Source: Algoriphagus zhangzhouensis (GTDB lineage: Bacteria > Bacteroidota > Bacteroidia > Cytophagales > Cyclobacteriaceae). From it: 64,000 nucleotides of DNA. The translations under genes were made by a program, and so were the position numbers. The notes under the pieces were generated by a model, which had not been told where the DNA came from, searched no databases, and saw nothing but the letters and a program-made list of their open reading frames with translations. Shown one piece after another: positions 54,804-62,471 of this stretch. The stretch is from contig NZ_FRXN01000002.1 of the NCBI RefSeq assembly GCF_900148515.1, positions 620,001 through 684,000 of the forward strand, given 5' to 3'. How positions within the stretch are numbered: position 1 is the first letter of the stretch; each line of letters opens with the position of its first letter.

Positions 54804-56198
54804 TCAAAGCAAAGAAGCTGAAACCACCTCTTTGATATCCTGCATGATTTTCTTAGCCAAATGTTCAGCGGTTGCTTCAGAATCAGACTCAGAGTAGATT
54901 CTGATAATCGGCTCAGTATTGGATTTTCTCAAATGCACCCACTCCTTTTCAAACTCGATTTTTACACCATCGATGTCATTGATAGGATGCTTTTGGTATT
55001 TGGTTTTGATTGCCTCCAGAATACGATCCACATTGATCTCTGGAGTCAATTCAATTTTATTTTTAGAAATATAATAATTCGGGTAAGAAGCTCTTAATCT
55101 GGAGATTGTCTTTCCAAATTTAGCCAAATGAGTCAAGAATAAACCGATTCCTACCAAGGCATCTCTTCCATAGTGGGAGGTTGGGTAAATGATTCCACCG
55201 TTTCCTTCACCACCGATCACCGCATCTACGGCTTTCATTTGGTTAACCACGTTCACTTCACCCACTGCGGCTGCTGTGTAAGCTCCACCTCTTTTTTCAG
55301 TCACATCTCTCAATGCTCTGGTTGAAGAAAGGTTGGAAACGGTATTTCCTGGTGTTTGTGAAAGCACATAATCTGCAACAGCCACCAAGGTATATTCTTC
55401 ACCAAATGGAGAACCATCTTCGGTGATAAATGCCAAACGGTCTACATCTGGATCCACAACGATACCAAGGTCAAAGCTTCCTTTTTCCAACTTTTGAGAA
55501 ATATCTCTCAAGTTTTCAGGGAGTGGCTCAGGATTGTGAGGGAAATGACCATCAGGAGTACAGAACATTTCTTCAATTACTTCTACTCCCAAAGCACGAA
55601 GCAATTTAGGAACAGCAATGCCTCCGGTGGAATTGACTGCGTCCACGACAATTTTGAAATTACGGGCTTTGATGGCTTCCACATCTACCAATTCCAAATC
55701 CAATACATGCTGGATATGACGATCGATATAGTCATCAACAAAAGTGTAAGCCCCCAATTTTTTCACCTCAGCAAAAGTGAAATCATCATTTTCAGCTTTT
55801 TGAAGAATGTCTTTGCCTTCAGCATCTGAAATAAACTCTCCTTTGGAGTTCAACAATTTCAGAGCATTCCATTGAATAGGATTATGGCTGGCAGTAAGGA
55901 TAATCCCTCCACCGGCTTTTTCCAAAGGAACCGCAAATTCAACTGTAGGGGTGGTGCTCAGACCTAAATCAATCACGTGGATTCCCATTCCCTGTAGGGT
56001 GGCAGAAACCAAACGCGAAACCATGTCACCAGACAATCGGGCATCCCGACCGATAACAACTTTCGCATTTCCGGTTTTTTCCAAAACCCATGCACCATAA
56101 GCAGATGCAAATTTGACTACATCAATGGGAGTGAGACCCTCTCCAGCTTTTCCTCCAATAGTACCTCTGATACCAGAGATAGATTTGATTAACGACAC
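54804..56198 (-). CDS. glmM: Phosphoglucosamine mutase (GlmM-type phosphohexomutase)
   Basis: A 464-residue protein. It starts with GTG at 56198 (SLIKSISGIRGTIGG), the conserved N-terminus of Bacteroidota GlmM. The active-site loop TASHNPIQWNALKLL holds the phosphoserine, the metal loop is IVVDPDVDRLAF, the sugar loop is GGEGNGGIIYP, and the phosphate loop is RKSNTEPIIRIY. It converts glucosamine-6-P to glucosamine-1-P for UDP-GlcNAc. A phosphomannomutase/phosphoglucomutase role cannot be excluded, but the pattern is the usual glmM of this phylum. Confidence 0.9.
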   Translation of the reverse strand: MSLIKSISGIRGTIGGKAGEGLTPIDVVKFASAYGAWVLEKTGNAKVVIGRDARLSGDMVSRLVSATLQGMGIHVIDLGLSTTPTVEFAVPLEKAGGGIILTASHNPIQWNALKLLNSKGEFISDAEGKDILQKAENDDFTFAEVKKLGAYTFVDDYIDRHIQHVLDLELVDVEAIKARNFKIVVDAVNSTGGIAVPKLLRALGVEVIEEMFCTPDGHFPHNPEPLPENLRDISQKLEKGSFDLGIVVDPDVDRLAFITEDGSPFGEEYTLVAVADYVLSQTPGNTVSNLSSTRALRDVTEKRGGAYTAAAVGEVNVVNQMKAVDAVIGGEGNGGIIYPTSHYGRDALVGIGLFLTHLAKFGKTISRLRASYPNYYISKNKIELTPEINVDRILEAIKTKYQKHPINDIDGVKIEFEKEWVHLRKSNTEPIIRIYSESDSEATAEHLAKKIMQDIKEVVSASLL

Positions 56199-56232
56199 GT
56201 ACAGAAGTGAATTAAGTACAACTTATTAAAAA

Positions 56233-56252
56233 ATCCCGCCCAAGCGGGATTG
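56233..56252 (-). terminator. Intrinsic terminator after the NqrM-like gene
   Basis: AATCCCGC-CCAA-GCGGGATT, a perfect 8-bp stem with a T run on the minus strand (A run at 56229-56234). It separates the small gene from glmM. Confidence 0.9.
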
Positions 56253-56256
56253 AAAA

Positions 56257-56487
56257 TTACTTGAATTTGGCTAGGACCTTGTCGACTTCATTGTCAGGAT
56301 TTCCGCAGCTGCTGTTGGCATCCACAGTTTTTCCGCAATAGCTGCAAGTTCCGCCATCTTTATTTAGATAGGGATTTTGGGAGGCACAGGTGCCTTTGAA
56401 TTCTCCGTTTTTAAGGAATAAGAGCCTAACAGACATCAAAACGAAGAATAATGCCACAAAGCCCAGGGTTATTAATACTGTTGTCAT
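56257..56487 (-). CDS. Small Cys-rich membrane protein, NqrM (DUF539)-like
   Basis: A 76-residue protein with one transmembrane helix (about residues 5-25, TLGFVALFFVLMSVRLLFL), then GEFKGTCASQNPYLNKDGGTCSYCGKTVDANSSCG with four cysteines. Layout and the G-T/S-C motif after the helix resemble NqrM, which helps insert iron or flavin parts of Na+-NQR, but the Cys spacing differs (C-x13-C-x2-C). A zinc- or iron-binding role is plausible. It shares a palindromic promoter region with mazG. Confidence 0.6.
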   Translation of the reverse strand: MTTVLITLGFVALFFVLMSVRLLFLKNGEFKGTCASQNPYLNKDGGTCSYCGKTVDANSSCGNPDNEVDKVLAKFK

Positions 56488-56493
56488 AACGGA

Positions 56494-56511
56494 TAAATTT
56501 GCGCAAATTTA
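56494..56511. promoter_or_regulatory. Palindromic double -7 element between divergent genes
   Basis: TAAATTTGCGCAAATTTA is a perfect 18-bp palindrome containing TAnnTTTG on each strand. It faces the NqrM-like gene (ATG 17 nt from its box edge) on one side and mazG on the other. No TTG is ideally spaced on either strand. Confidence 0.6.
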
Positions 56512-56559
56512 AAGCTTTACTTCGAAAACGACCACAAATCAAACTTAGTTTCCCACGCA

Positions 56560-57360
56560 ATGTCAAATTTGAGTACTCGGGCTGAACAATTAGCAGCCTT
56601 TGACAGACTATTAACGATCATGGATGAGCTTCGAGCCCAATGCCCTTGGGACATGAAGCAAACCACTGAAAGCCTGAGACATCTGACGATTGAGGAGACT
56701 TTTGAATTGTCCGACGCAATCTTGGATGGCGATCCCGAAGAAATCAAAAAGGAACTCGGGGACATCCTACTTCATATAGTCTTTTATGCCAAAATTGGTT
56801 CCGAAGAGGGCAATTTTGACGTAACTACCCTCATCGATGCACTTTGCGAAAAGCTAATTCGCCGTCATCCCCATATCTATGGTGATACTGAGGCCAATGA
56901 TGCGGAGACTGTTAGCCAGAACTGGGAAAAGATCAAGCTGAAGGAAAAAGGGAATAAATCCGTTCTTGGAGGAGTGCCTCGTTCTCTTCCAGCCTTGATC
57001 AAAGCGATGAGAATCCAGGAAAAAGCCAGAGGTGTAGGTTTTGACTGGGAGGAAAAGCATCAGGTTTGGGAAAAAGTGGAAGAGGAAATGCAGGAGTTCA
57101 AGGCTGAATTCAATGCAGCCGATGATAAAGAAATAGACCAAGAAAAAGCCAGCGGAGAGTTCGGAGACTTACTTTTTTCTCTGATCAATTATGCGCGATT
57201 TATTGATATCAATCCCGAAGAGGCTTTGGAACGAACCAACAAAAAATTCATCAAACGATTCCAGTACCTAGAAAATGCAGCCAAAAATGCCGGAAAGAAC
57301 CTTTCTGACATGACATTGGCAGAAATGGATGTCTTTTGGGAAGAAGCGAAGAAGCAGTGA
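56560..57360 (+). CDS. mazG: MazG, nucleoside triphosphate pyrophosphohydrolase
   Basis: A 266-residue protein with two MazG halves. The N-terminal one has AQCPWDMKQTTESLRHLTIEETFELSDAIL and EIKKELGDILLHIVFYA, giving the EExxE/ExxD metal site. The C-terminal one has KVEEEMQEFKAEF and EFGDLLFSLINYARF. MazG hydrolyses NTPs to NMP and pyrophosphate, removing non-standard nucleotides. It is not linked to a mazEF module here. Confidence 0.95.
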   Translation: MSNLSTRAEQLAAFDRLLTIMDELRAQCPWDMKQTTESLRHLTIEETFELSDAILDGDPEEIKKELGDILLHIVFYAKIGSEEGNFDVTTLIDALCEKLIRRHPHIYGDTEANDAETVSQNWEKIKLKEKGNKSVLGGVPRSLPALIKAMRIQEKARGVGFDWEEKHQVWEKVEEEMQEFKAEFNAADDKEIDQEKASGEFGDLLFSLINYARFIDINPEEALERTNKKFIKRFQYLENAAKNAGKNLSDMTLAEMDVFWEEAKKQ

Positions 57361-57450
57361 TTCAGTGGGCAGGGGTCGGTGAGCAGTTGGCAGAGGTCAG
57401 TCTACAGTTAGTAAAGTGAGGTTTTATAAGTGGTGAGTGGTAAGTGGTAC

Positions 57451-57500
57451 GTCATTGCGAGCCTGCCTTTCAGCAGACTGGAAGGAAGGACGAAGCTATC
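57451..57500 (+). repeat. GTCATTGCGA-type intergenic repeat (family C)
   Basis: GTCATTGCGAGCCTGCCTTT with the following GAAGGAAGGACGAAGC-like part is a widespread bacterial intergenic repeat. Partial copies lie at 57838-57858 and 61012-61050. Confidence 0.7.
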
Positions 57501-57580
57501 TAACTCGACAAAGCTGCATCTTAAATCAAAAAGATAGCCCTTCGGGCAGATAATTAAAGATAGCTGCGCAGATAGAAAAT

Positions 57581-57637
57581 TATCTCGCCGAAGGCTTATC
57601 TCAGGAGCGAAGCGACAATATCTCGCGAAGCGTATCT
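57581..57637 (+). repeat. Dispersed repeat family A, copy 2
   Basis: TATCTCGCCGAAGGCTTATC through AGGAGCGAAGCGACA to TCTCGCGAAGCGTATCT; the full-length partner of 53463-53520 in opposite orientation. Confidence 0.85.
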
Positions 57638-57646
57638 GATAGAATT

Positions 57647-57679
57647 AATCCCCCTTCCCCCCTTGCAAAGGGGGAATTG
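57647..57679 (-). repeat. Repeat family B, CCCCCTT...AAGGGGG, copy 1
   Basis: AATCCCCCTTCCCCCCTTGC followed by AAAGGGGGAATT. It has hairpin potential and is inverted relative to the copies at 60880 and 61091. Confidence 0.75.
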
Positions 57680-57737
57680 CTTCATTCTCCTAATTGATTC
57701 CTTATTTATTTTTTCAGTAAAGCTCTATTTCTATTCT

Positions 57738-57786
57738 ATTTCGCCGAAGGCCTATTTCCACCATATTTCGCGAAGCGTATTTCAAA
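57738..57786 (+). repeat. Dispersed repeat family A, partial copy 3
   Basis: TATTTCGCCGAAGGCCTATT and TATTTCGCGAAGCGTATTTC, with the middle part of family A missing. Confidence 0.7.
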
Positions 57787-57933
57787 TTTAGACTGCCACG
57801 TTCCGCAAGCTCCACTCGCAGTGACGATTAACTCGCCGTCATTGCCAATCTCTTCCAATTCTCCTTATTTTTGAACCTACTTTGTACCTTGTACTTTTTA
57901 CTTGGTACAAAAATCTAGTTACTTTAAAATAAT

Positions 57934-58314
57934 ATGGCAAACCAAATCATCTTTACCCCAGAAGCTCCGGCTCCAATTGGACCTTATTCTCAGGCAGTTT
58001 TGGCAGGAAATACTTTGTATGTATCCGGTCAGATTCCTTTGGATGCTGATACCGGCGAACTAATCAATGAAAATATCACGGAAGAAACTCACGCGGTGAT
58101 GAAAAACCTGGAGGCTGTTCTTCGTGCTGCTGACTTTGGCTTTGGCGATGTGGTGAAGTGTACCATTTTTATCAAATCCATGGATGAGTTTGCCACAATC
58201 AACGAAGCCTATGGACAATATTTCAAAAGCAATCCTCCTGCACGTGAAACGGTAGAAGTTTCCAAGCTTCCAAAGAATGTGAATGTGGAGATTTCTTGTA
58301 TTGCTGTGAAGTGA
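57934..58314 (+). CDS. ridA: RidA family reactive intermediate/imine deaminase
   Basis: A 126-residue protein of normal RidA length. Motifs are APAPIGPYSQAVLAGNTLYVSGQIPLD at the N-terminus, VVKCTIFIKSMDEFATINEAYGQYF, and PARETVEVSKLPKNVNVEISCIA with the key Arg that binds the substrate carboxylate. RidA hydrolyses reactive enamines/imines from PLP enzymes. It is a single gene flanked on both sides by repeat-filled gaps. Confidence 0.95.
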   Translation: MANQIIFTPEAPAPIGPYSQAVLAGNTLYVSGQIPLDADTGELINENITEETHAVMKNLEAVLRAADFGFGDVVKCTIFIKSMDEFATINEAYGQYFKSNPPARETVEVSKLPKNVNVEISCIAVK

Positions 58315-58383
58315 TAAAAGTTGGGAAGTTGGAGGTAGGATGTAGGAAGTTTATCTAAACACGAAATCGCTGGCTTTACTTCT

Positions 58384-58516
58384 TTATTCGAGATTGAGAG
58401 AATTGAGATTAAGAGATTGTCCATGGTCCATAGACGATAGAGGATTCCAAAACTTCATTATTCGCTATTCATCATTCGGTGTTCAATATTTCAGAGATTG
58501 GAGATTTAGAGATTGA
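58384..58516 (+). repeat. Dispersed repeat family D, copy 1
   Basis: Ordered words: ATTCGAGATTGAGAGAATTG, TCCATGGTCCATAGACGATAG, CTTCATTATTCGCTATTCAT, CATTCGGTGTTCAATATTTC and AGAGATTGGAGATTTAGAGA. The same order occurs at 58640-58785. Confidence 0.85.
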
Positions 58517-58587
58517 GTAGTTGAAAGGTTGGAAAGTGGCAAGGTTGGAAGGTTCTTTTTTAATTGAAAAATTGGAAAATTAATGCC

Positions 58588-58613
58588 GGTCACCCTGAGC
58601 GGAGTCGAAGGGT
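58588..58613 (+). repeat. GTCACCCTGAGC-type intergenic repeat
   Basis: GGTCACCCTGAGCGGAGTCG then AAGGGT. It is a word frequent in intergenic regions of Bacteroidota; the outer ACCCT/AGGGT can pair. Confidence 0.65.
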
Positions 58614-58639
58614 AAACTGACGGACTAAAGTATAATTTC

Positions 58640-58785
58640 ATTATTCGAGATTGAGAGAATTGAGATTGGAGATTGTCAATAGTCCATGGTCCATAGACGA
58701 TAGAAGCGGGATTTCCAATCTTCATTATTCAACATTCATCATTCGGTGTTCAATATTTCAGAGATTGGAGATTTAGAGAATAAAG
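58640..58785 (+). repeat. Dispersed repeat family D, copy 2
   Basis: Direct copy of 58384-58516 with the same word order (ATTCGAGATTGAGAGAATTG ... CCATGGTCCATAGACGATAG ... TCATTCGGTGTTCAATATTT). The spacer between the halves differs. Confidence 0.85.
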
Positions 58786-58897
58786 ATCAAGAGACTCGAG
58801 ATTCGCCAAAATCTTCTCTGCTGCCCGTATTTCTACTTTCGTATTTCGTAATTCTAGTTTCGTATTTCTAAATTACCTTCAAAAAGATGTTAACCCC

Positions 58898-59383
58898 ATG
58901 ACACTGATTCCTTTCCATAGCGAAACGCTTGTCAGCGCTCTTTCCAAAGAGGAGGTCATGGAGCATATTTCCAAAAAAACACTGGAGGTCAATTTTCTCG
59001 ACAAACGAACCGAGCTTTCCCGCAAGGCTTCCTTCAATGGGATCGTCGGCAAAAACAGTTTTCGCATTTCCAAAGTCATCAATCGAAGCAATACCTTTCT
59101 TCCTTTGATCTTGGGAGAAGTCGAGGAAACTGCTCGGGGTTCTATCCTTTTTCTCCAATACAAACTATTTCCGGGAGCCCTCTTTTTTGTGGTTTTCTGG
59201 AGCATCATCCTATTGGCTTTTGCTGGATTTTTTCTGGGCTTAGCAGATAATTATCTCAATGGATTTATCTGTCTGGCTTTGGCTATTTTGAACTATTCCC
59301 TGGCCATTTTCTTTTTTCACAGACAAGTCAAATCCTCCAGGGAGGAATTTCACCAACTGATTAACCTACAAATGAAGGATTAA
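58898..59383 (+). CDS. Membrane protein of unknown function with two transmembrane helices
   Basis: A 161-residue protein. The soluble N-terminal part (1-85) has a regular beta pattern ([49 protein letters not shown]). Two helices follow (about 92-113 [21 protein letters not shown], and 117-138 [21 protein letters not shown]) and a short basic/acidic tail. I do not recognise a family. It ends 77 nt before fumC, so co-transcription is possible. Confidence 0.68.
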   Translation: MTLIPFHSETLVSALSKEEVMEHISKKTLEVNFLDKRTELSRKASFNGIVGKNSFRISKVINRSNTFLPLILGEVEETARGSILFLQYKLFPGALFFVVFWSIILLAFAGFFLGLADNYLNGFICLALAILNYSLAIFFFHRQVKSSREEFHQLINLQMKD

Positions 59384-59460
59384 AGCGCTCGCAACTAGGG
59401 AAAAAAGCCTTTTGCCCTTATTTTAGCGGCCGGAAATCTGAATTCAATAAATCCACTGTC

Positions 59461-60861
59461 ATGAGCATACGCATAGAAAAAGACACGATGGGGCCTGTTG
59501 AGGTGCCTGCAGACAAATATTGGGGAGCGCAAACTCAGCGTTCTATCAACAACTTCAAAATCGGTGGCGAAAAGAACCGCATGCCGATCGAAATCATCCG
59601 CGCTTTTGCCATTTTGAAAAAAGCTGCTGCGCAAACCAATGCTGAATTGGGCGTTTTGGCTCAGGAAAAAGCAGATATCATCTCTACGGTTTGTGATGAG
59701 ATTTTGGCAGGAAAACTGGACGATCAGTTCCCTTTGGTGGTTTGGCAGACCGGTTCTGGTACCCAATCCAATATGAACTCCAACGAGGTGATCGCCTACA
59801 GAGCGCACGTATTGCAGGGAGGATCTTTGGAAGATGCCAAAAAATCCATCCACCCAAATGACGATGTGAACAAGTCTCAGTCTTCCAATGACACCTACCC
59901 AACGGCTATGCACATCGCTGCATACAAAATGGTGGTAGAAACGACCATCCCGGGCGTTCAGAAATTGAGAGATACCTTGGATGCCAAATCCAAAGCTTTC
60001 AAAGATGTGGTGAAAATCGGCCGTACCCACTTTATGGATGCGACTCCACTGACTTTGGGACAGGAATTTAGTGGATATGTAGCTCAGTTGGATCATGGAT
60101 TGAGAGCATTGAAGAATACCTTGGCTCACCTTTCTGAATTGGCTTTGGGTGGAACAGCCGTAGGAACCGGACTAAACACGCCACAAGGATATTCTGAATT
60201 GGTAGCGAAGAAAATCGCAGAATTCTCCGGACAGCCTTTCGTGACTGCCCCTAATAAATTCGAAGCTTTGGCAGCACATGATGGCATGGTAGAAGCACAT
60301 GGCGCCTTGAAGCAATTGGCTGTTTCCTTGATGAAAATCGCCAATGACATCCGTATGCTTTCTTCTGGTCCAAGATCCGGTATCGGAGAGATCTTGATTC
60401 CTGAAAATGAACCAGGATCATCCATTATGCCAGGAAAGGTAAACCCAACTCAGGTAGAGGCTATGACGATGGTCGCTGCCCAAGTGATGGGAAATGATGT
60501 GGCTGTTTCCATCGGTGGATCCAATGGTCATTTCGAGCTGAATGTATTTAAGCCAATGATTGCGGCCAACTTCCTACAATCTGCAAGATTGATCGGAGAT
60601 GCTTGCGTATCTTTCAATGACAACTGTGCTGTAGGTATTGAGCCAAATACGCCGATGATCCAACGTCACTTGGAAAACTCCTTGATGCTGGTAACAGCTT
60701 TGAATACCCATATCGGCTATGAAAATGCTGCTGCAATCGCCAAGAAAGCACATAAAGAAGGTACCAGCCTTCGTGAAGCTGCTATCGCCTTGGGTCTTCT
60801 TACCTCAGAGCAATTCGATGAATGGGTGAAGCCTGAAGATATGATCGGAAGTTTGAAATAA
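59461..60861 (+). CDS. fumC: Fumarate hydratase class II
   Basis: A 466-residue protein of the fumarase/aspartase superfamily. N-terminal [42 protein letters not shown] (substrate), [31 protein letters not shown] (His) and the signature [13 protein letters not shown] are present. [10 protein letters not shown] and length favour FumC over aspartase. It interconverts fumarate and malate in the TCA cycle. It stands alone; a family B repeat and a hairpin terminator follow. Confidence 0.97.
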   Translation: MSIRIEKDTMGPVEVPADKYWGAQTQRSINNFKIGGEKNRMPIEIIRAFAILKKAAAQTNAELGVLAQEKADIISTVCDEILAGKLDDQFPLVVWQTGSGTQSNMNSNEVIAYRAHVLQGGSLEDAKKSIHPNDDVNKSQSSNDTYPTAMHIAAYKMVVETTIPGVQKLRDTLDAKSKAFKDVVKIGRTHFMDATPLTLGQEFSGYVAQLDHGLRALKNTLAHLSELALGGTAVGTGLNTPQGYSELVAKKIAEFSGQPFVTAPNKFEALAAHDGMVEAHGALKQLAVSLMKIANDIRMLSSGPRSGIGEILIPENEPGSSIMPGKVNPTQVEAMTMVAAQVMGNDVAVSIGGSNGHFELNVFKPMIAANFLQSARLIGDACVSFNDNCAVGIEPNTPMIQRHLENSLMLVTALNTHIGYENAAAIAKKAHKEGTSLREAAIALGLLTSEQFDEWVKPEDMIGSLK

Positions 60862-60879
60862 GAAAGCTGAAACGTGACC

Positions 60880-60911
60880 AATTCCCCCTTATCAAGGGGG
60901 CAAGGGGGATG
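60880..60911 (+). repeat. Repeat family B, copy 2
   Basis: AATTCCCCCTTATCAAGGGG followed by GCAAGGGGGAT. It lies just behind the fumC stop and forms a hairpin. Confidence 0.75.
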
Positions 60912-60920
60912 TTCAATACA

Positions 60921-60950
60921 AAGCCTTTCCAGCAATGGGAAGGCTTTTTT
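60921..60950 (+). terminator. Intrinsic terminator of fumC
   Basis: A 10-bp stem (AAGCCTTTCC / GGGAAGGCTT, one T-G pair) with a 6-nt loop, followed by a T run. Confidence 0.9.
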
Positions 60951-61011
60951 ATTTTTCGATTTTCACCACAGAGACACAGAGAACGCGGAGCTTTCAATGA
61001 GAATTTCTTTC

Positions 61012-61050
61012 CGTCATTGCGATCCGCCTCGGCAAAGTGGCAATCTCTTC
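61012..61050 (+). repeat. GTCATTGCGA-type repeat (family C), second copy
   Basis: GTCATTGCGATCCGCCTCGG with the following CAAAGTGGCAATCTCTTCC. Compare 57451-57500. Confidence 0.7.
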
Positions 61051-61090
61051 CTCCAACAGATAAGCACAGGTTTTAAATCTACGCGCATCC

Positions 61091-61122
61091 AATTCCCCCT
61101 TATCAAGGGGGCTAGGGGGATG
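61091..61122 (+). repeat. Repeat family B, copy 3
   Basis: AATTCCCCCTTATCAAGGGG followed by GCTAGGGGGATG. Nearly identical to 60880-60911 and in the same orientation. Confidence 0.8.
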
Positions 61123-61199
61123 CTCTAATTGGATAATTCAATCCCCTTCTTCCAAAAAACTATCTCCAAACCACAAAATTACTTACTCAAAACACCAAA

Positions 61200-61219
61200 A
61201 ATACCCAGTACAGGGTATT
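61200..61219. promoter_or_regulatory. Operator-like palindrome upstream of the ABC-3C island
   Basis: AATACCCAGTACAGGGTATT is symmetrical at all but two of 20 positions (arms AATACCC / GGGTATT, centre AGTACA). It lies about 130 nt before the first gene of the island. No T run follows, so a protein-binding site is more likely than a terminator. Confidence 0.4.
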
Positions 61220-61352
61220 GCGAAACTGAGATGATTTTTCGTTTTTAATAACCAGAAATCGAGGAAAAGAAAAAAACATTGTATTATTAAATAACGAAAA
61301 CAATCAAATACATTCAATATAAATTAGATTTTTAGTCCAATTTGGAAATAAA

Positions 61353-62471
61353 ATGAACAGAGGTTCAAAACAAAACGCAACAGATTCAACTAAAGCAATT
61401 GCTTATCAATTCTGCATTGCATTAGAAAAATGTTTTGAATTAAACGAAGGACAATCTGTAATAATAGAATATTATGGAGACGTTTCAATTTCTGGAAAAA
61501 CTCAAATAGAAGTAAAAAACTACAAAAGATCACTTTCAAATCTTGACCAAAATTTTTGGAAAACATTAAAGAATTGGATGGAGGATGAATTTCCAAGAGA
61601 AAATTTTCAAAGTTTTATTTTGTGTACAACACAACAAATAAGCCTTAAATCTGAATTTTTGACATGGAACGAAATAAGCAGAAAAGAAAAACTTGAAATT
61701 CTAAAAAAAATATTTGAAGAATATCAATTAAAAAAAAGAAAAGATAAAAATACTGTAGAATATCTTAATTATGTGATGAGTCAAAATAGAAGAGAAAATC
61801 TAAATTTTATTTTAGATAGATTTACAATTCAAAGTTCTCATTACAACTATCAGGATAAATATAAAAAAATAAAAGAAATATATTCAAAGCCAATTCCAAA
61901 ATCTAGTCAAGAAAAATTTATTAATTCACTAATTGGCTTTATAATTTCACCAAAAATTTCAAATGAGAACAAATGGGAGATAACTTATAATTTATTTATT
62001 TCGGAAGTTCAAGAGTTAACTAAAAGACTAAAAGATGAATCCGTAATTTTCCCAGAAAAAATTAAAATAAAGGAAATAAAGAATAGTGAATATATGGATT
62101 CATTATTTGTGAAAAAAATAAAGAAAATAGATTATCATGAAGTAATAATAGAAGCAATATCCGATTATATTCATACAAATAGCATTGCAATCGAAGATTT
62201 TAAAATTGGAAGTAAGTTTAAACAATTACAAGATTATAAAAATGATATTCATGAGAATTATAAAATCAAATATAGATTTGCAAAAAGAAATGCAAGCCAA
62301 ATAAATACAAATAATAGTGCTAAAGATTTTTATGACAACTTTTTATCAGAAAATCCACCATCATTCTCAACATATAACACTGTTCCATCATATTTCCGAA
62401 GAGGGTTAATTCATAATATGGCAAATTCTGACAAAACATTTAATATAAAATGGAATCTAGACGATGAATGA
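61353..62471 (+). CDS. Predicted nuclease-effector of a three-component ABC (ABC-3C) system, DUF4297/Cap4-like N-terminus
   Basis: A 372-residue protein. The first 110 residues follow the DUF4297/Cap4 pattern: AIAYQFCIALEKCFEL, VIIEYYGDVSISGKTQIEVKNYK, FWKTLKNWMEDEF and FQSFILCTTQQIS. Glu39, Asp43, Glu53 and Lys55 give a D-x9-E-x-K arrangement of the PD-(D/E)XK nuclease fold. The rest is a Lys-rich helical region (residues 120-300) and a C-terminal part ending YFRRGLIHNMANSDKTFNIKWNLDDE, which is likely the partner-binding domain. It overlaps the next gene by 8 nt. Codon use is far more AT-rich than in fumC, which suggests transfer. Confidence 0.72.
   Translation: MNRGSKQNATDSTKAIAYQFCIALEKCFELNEGQSVIIEYYGDVSISGKTQIEVKNYKRSLSNLDQNFWKTLKNWMEDEFPRENFQSFILCTTQQISLKSEFLTWNEISRKEKLEILKKIFEEYQLKKRKDKNTVEYLNYVMSQNRRENLNFILDRFTIQSSHYNYQDKYKKIKEIYSKPIPKSSQEKFINSLIGFIISPKISNENKWEITYNLFISEVQELTKRLKDESVIFPEKIKIKEIKNSEYMDSLFVKKIKKIDYHEVIIEAISDYIHTNSIAIEDFKIGSKFKQLQDYKNDIHENYKIKYRFAKRNASQINTNNSAKDFYDNFLSENPPSFSTYNTVPSYFRRGLIHNMANSDKTFNIKWNLDDE

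Larger units (their letters stand above)
57361..57933. other. Gene-free gap filled with dispersed repeats
   Basis: A 573-nt stretch without a credible gene. It holds GTCATTGCGA-type, family A and family B repeats (listed separately). It also has short GGTAAGTGG/TTGTACTTTTTACTTGG words that resemble those at 46630-46665. Only the last 50 nt are simple upstream sequence of ridA. Confidence 0.7.
58315..58897. other. Gene-free gap filled with dispersed repeats
   Basis: A 583-nt region without a credible gene. It contains two tandem family D blocks and a GTCACCCTGAGC element. The ORF-like frames in it are by-products of the repeats. Confidence 0.7.
60951..61352. other. Gene-free gap between fumC and the defence island
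   Basis: A 402-nt gap. It carries an ACCACAGAGACACAGAGAAC word, one GTCATTGCGA repeat, one family B repeat and an operator-like palindrome at 61200-61219. From about 61250 the base composition turns strongly AT-rich. Confidence 0.7.

Noticed and set aside
58483..58725. Open frame of 80 codons inside the ridA downstream gap
   Set aside because: It lies wholly in repeat family D and the GTCACCCTGAGC element; the peptide is a by-product of repeat words.
59395..60129. Open frame of 244 codons on the minus strand
   Set aside because: Antisense to fumC, no domain, low-complexity His/Phe-rich translation.
60874..61128. Open frame of 84 codons after fumC
   Set aside because: Made of family B and C repeats and the fumC terminator.
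57361..61352. Possible CRISPR array because of repeated words between genes
   Set aside because: Repeats are not regularly spaced, differ in length and orientation, and there are no uniform spacers or cas genes.
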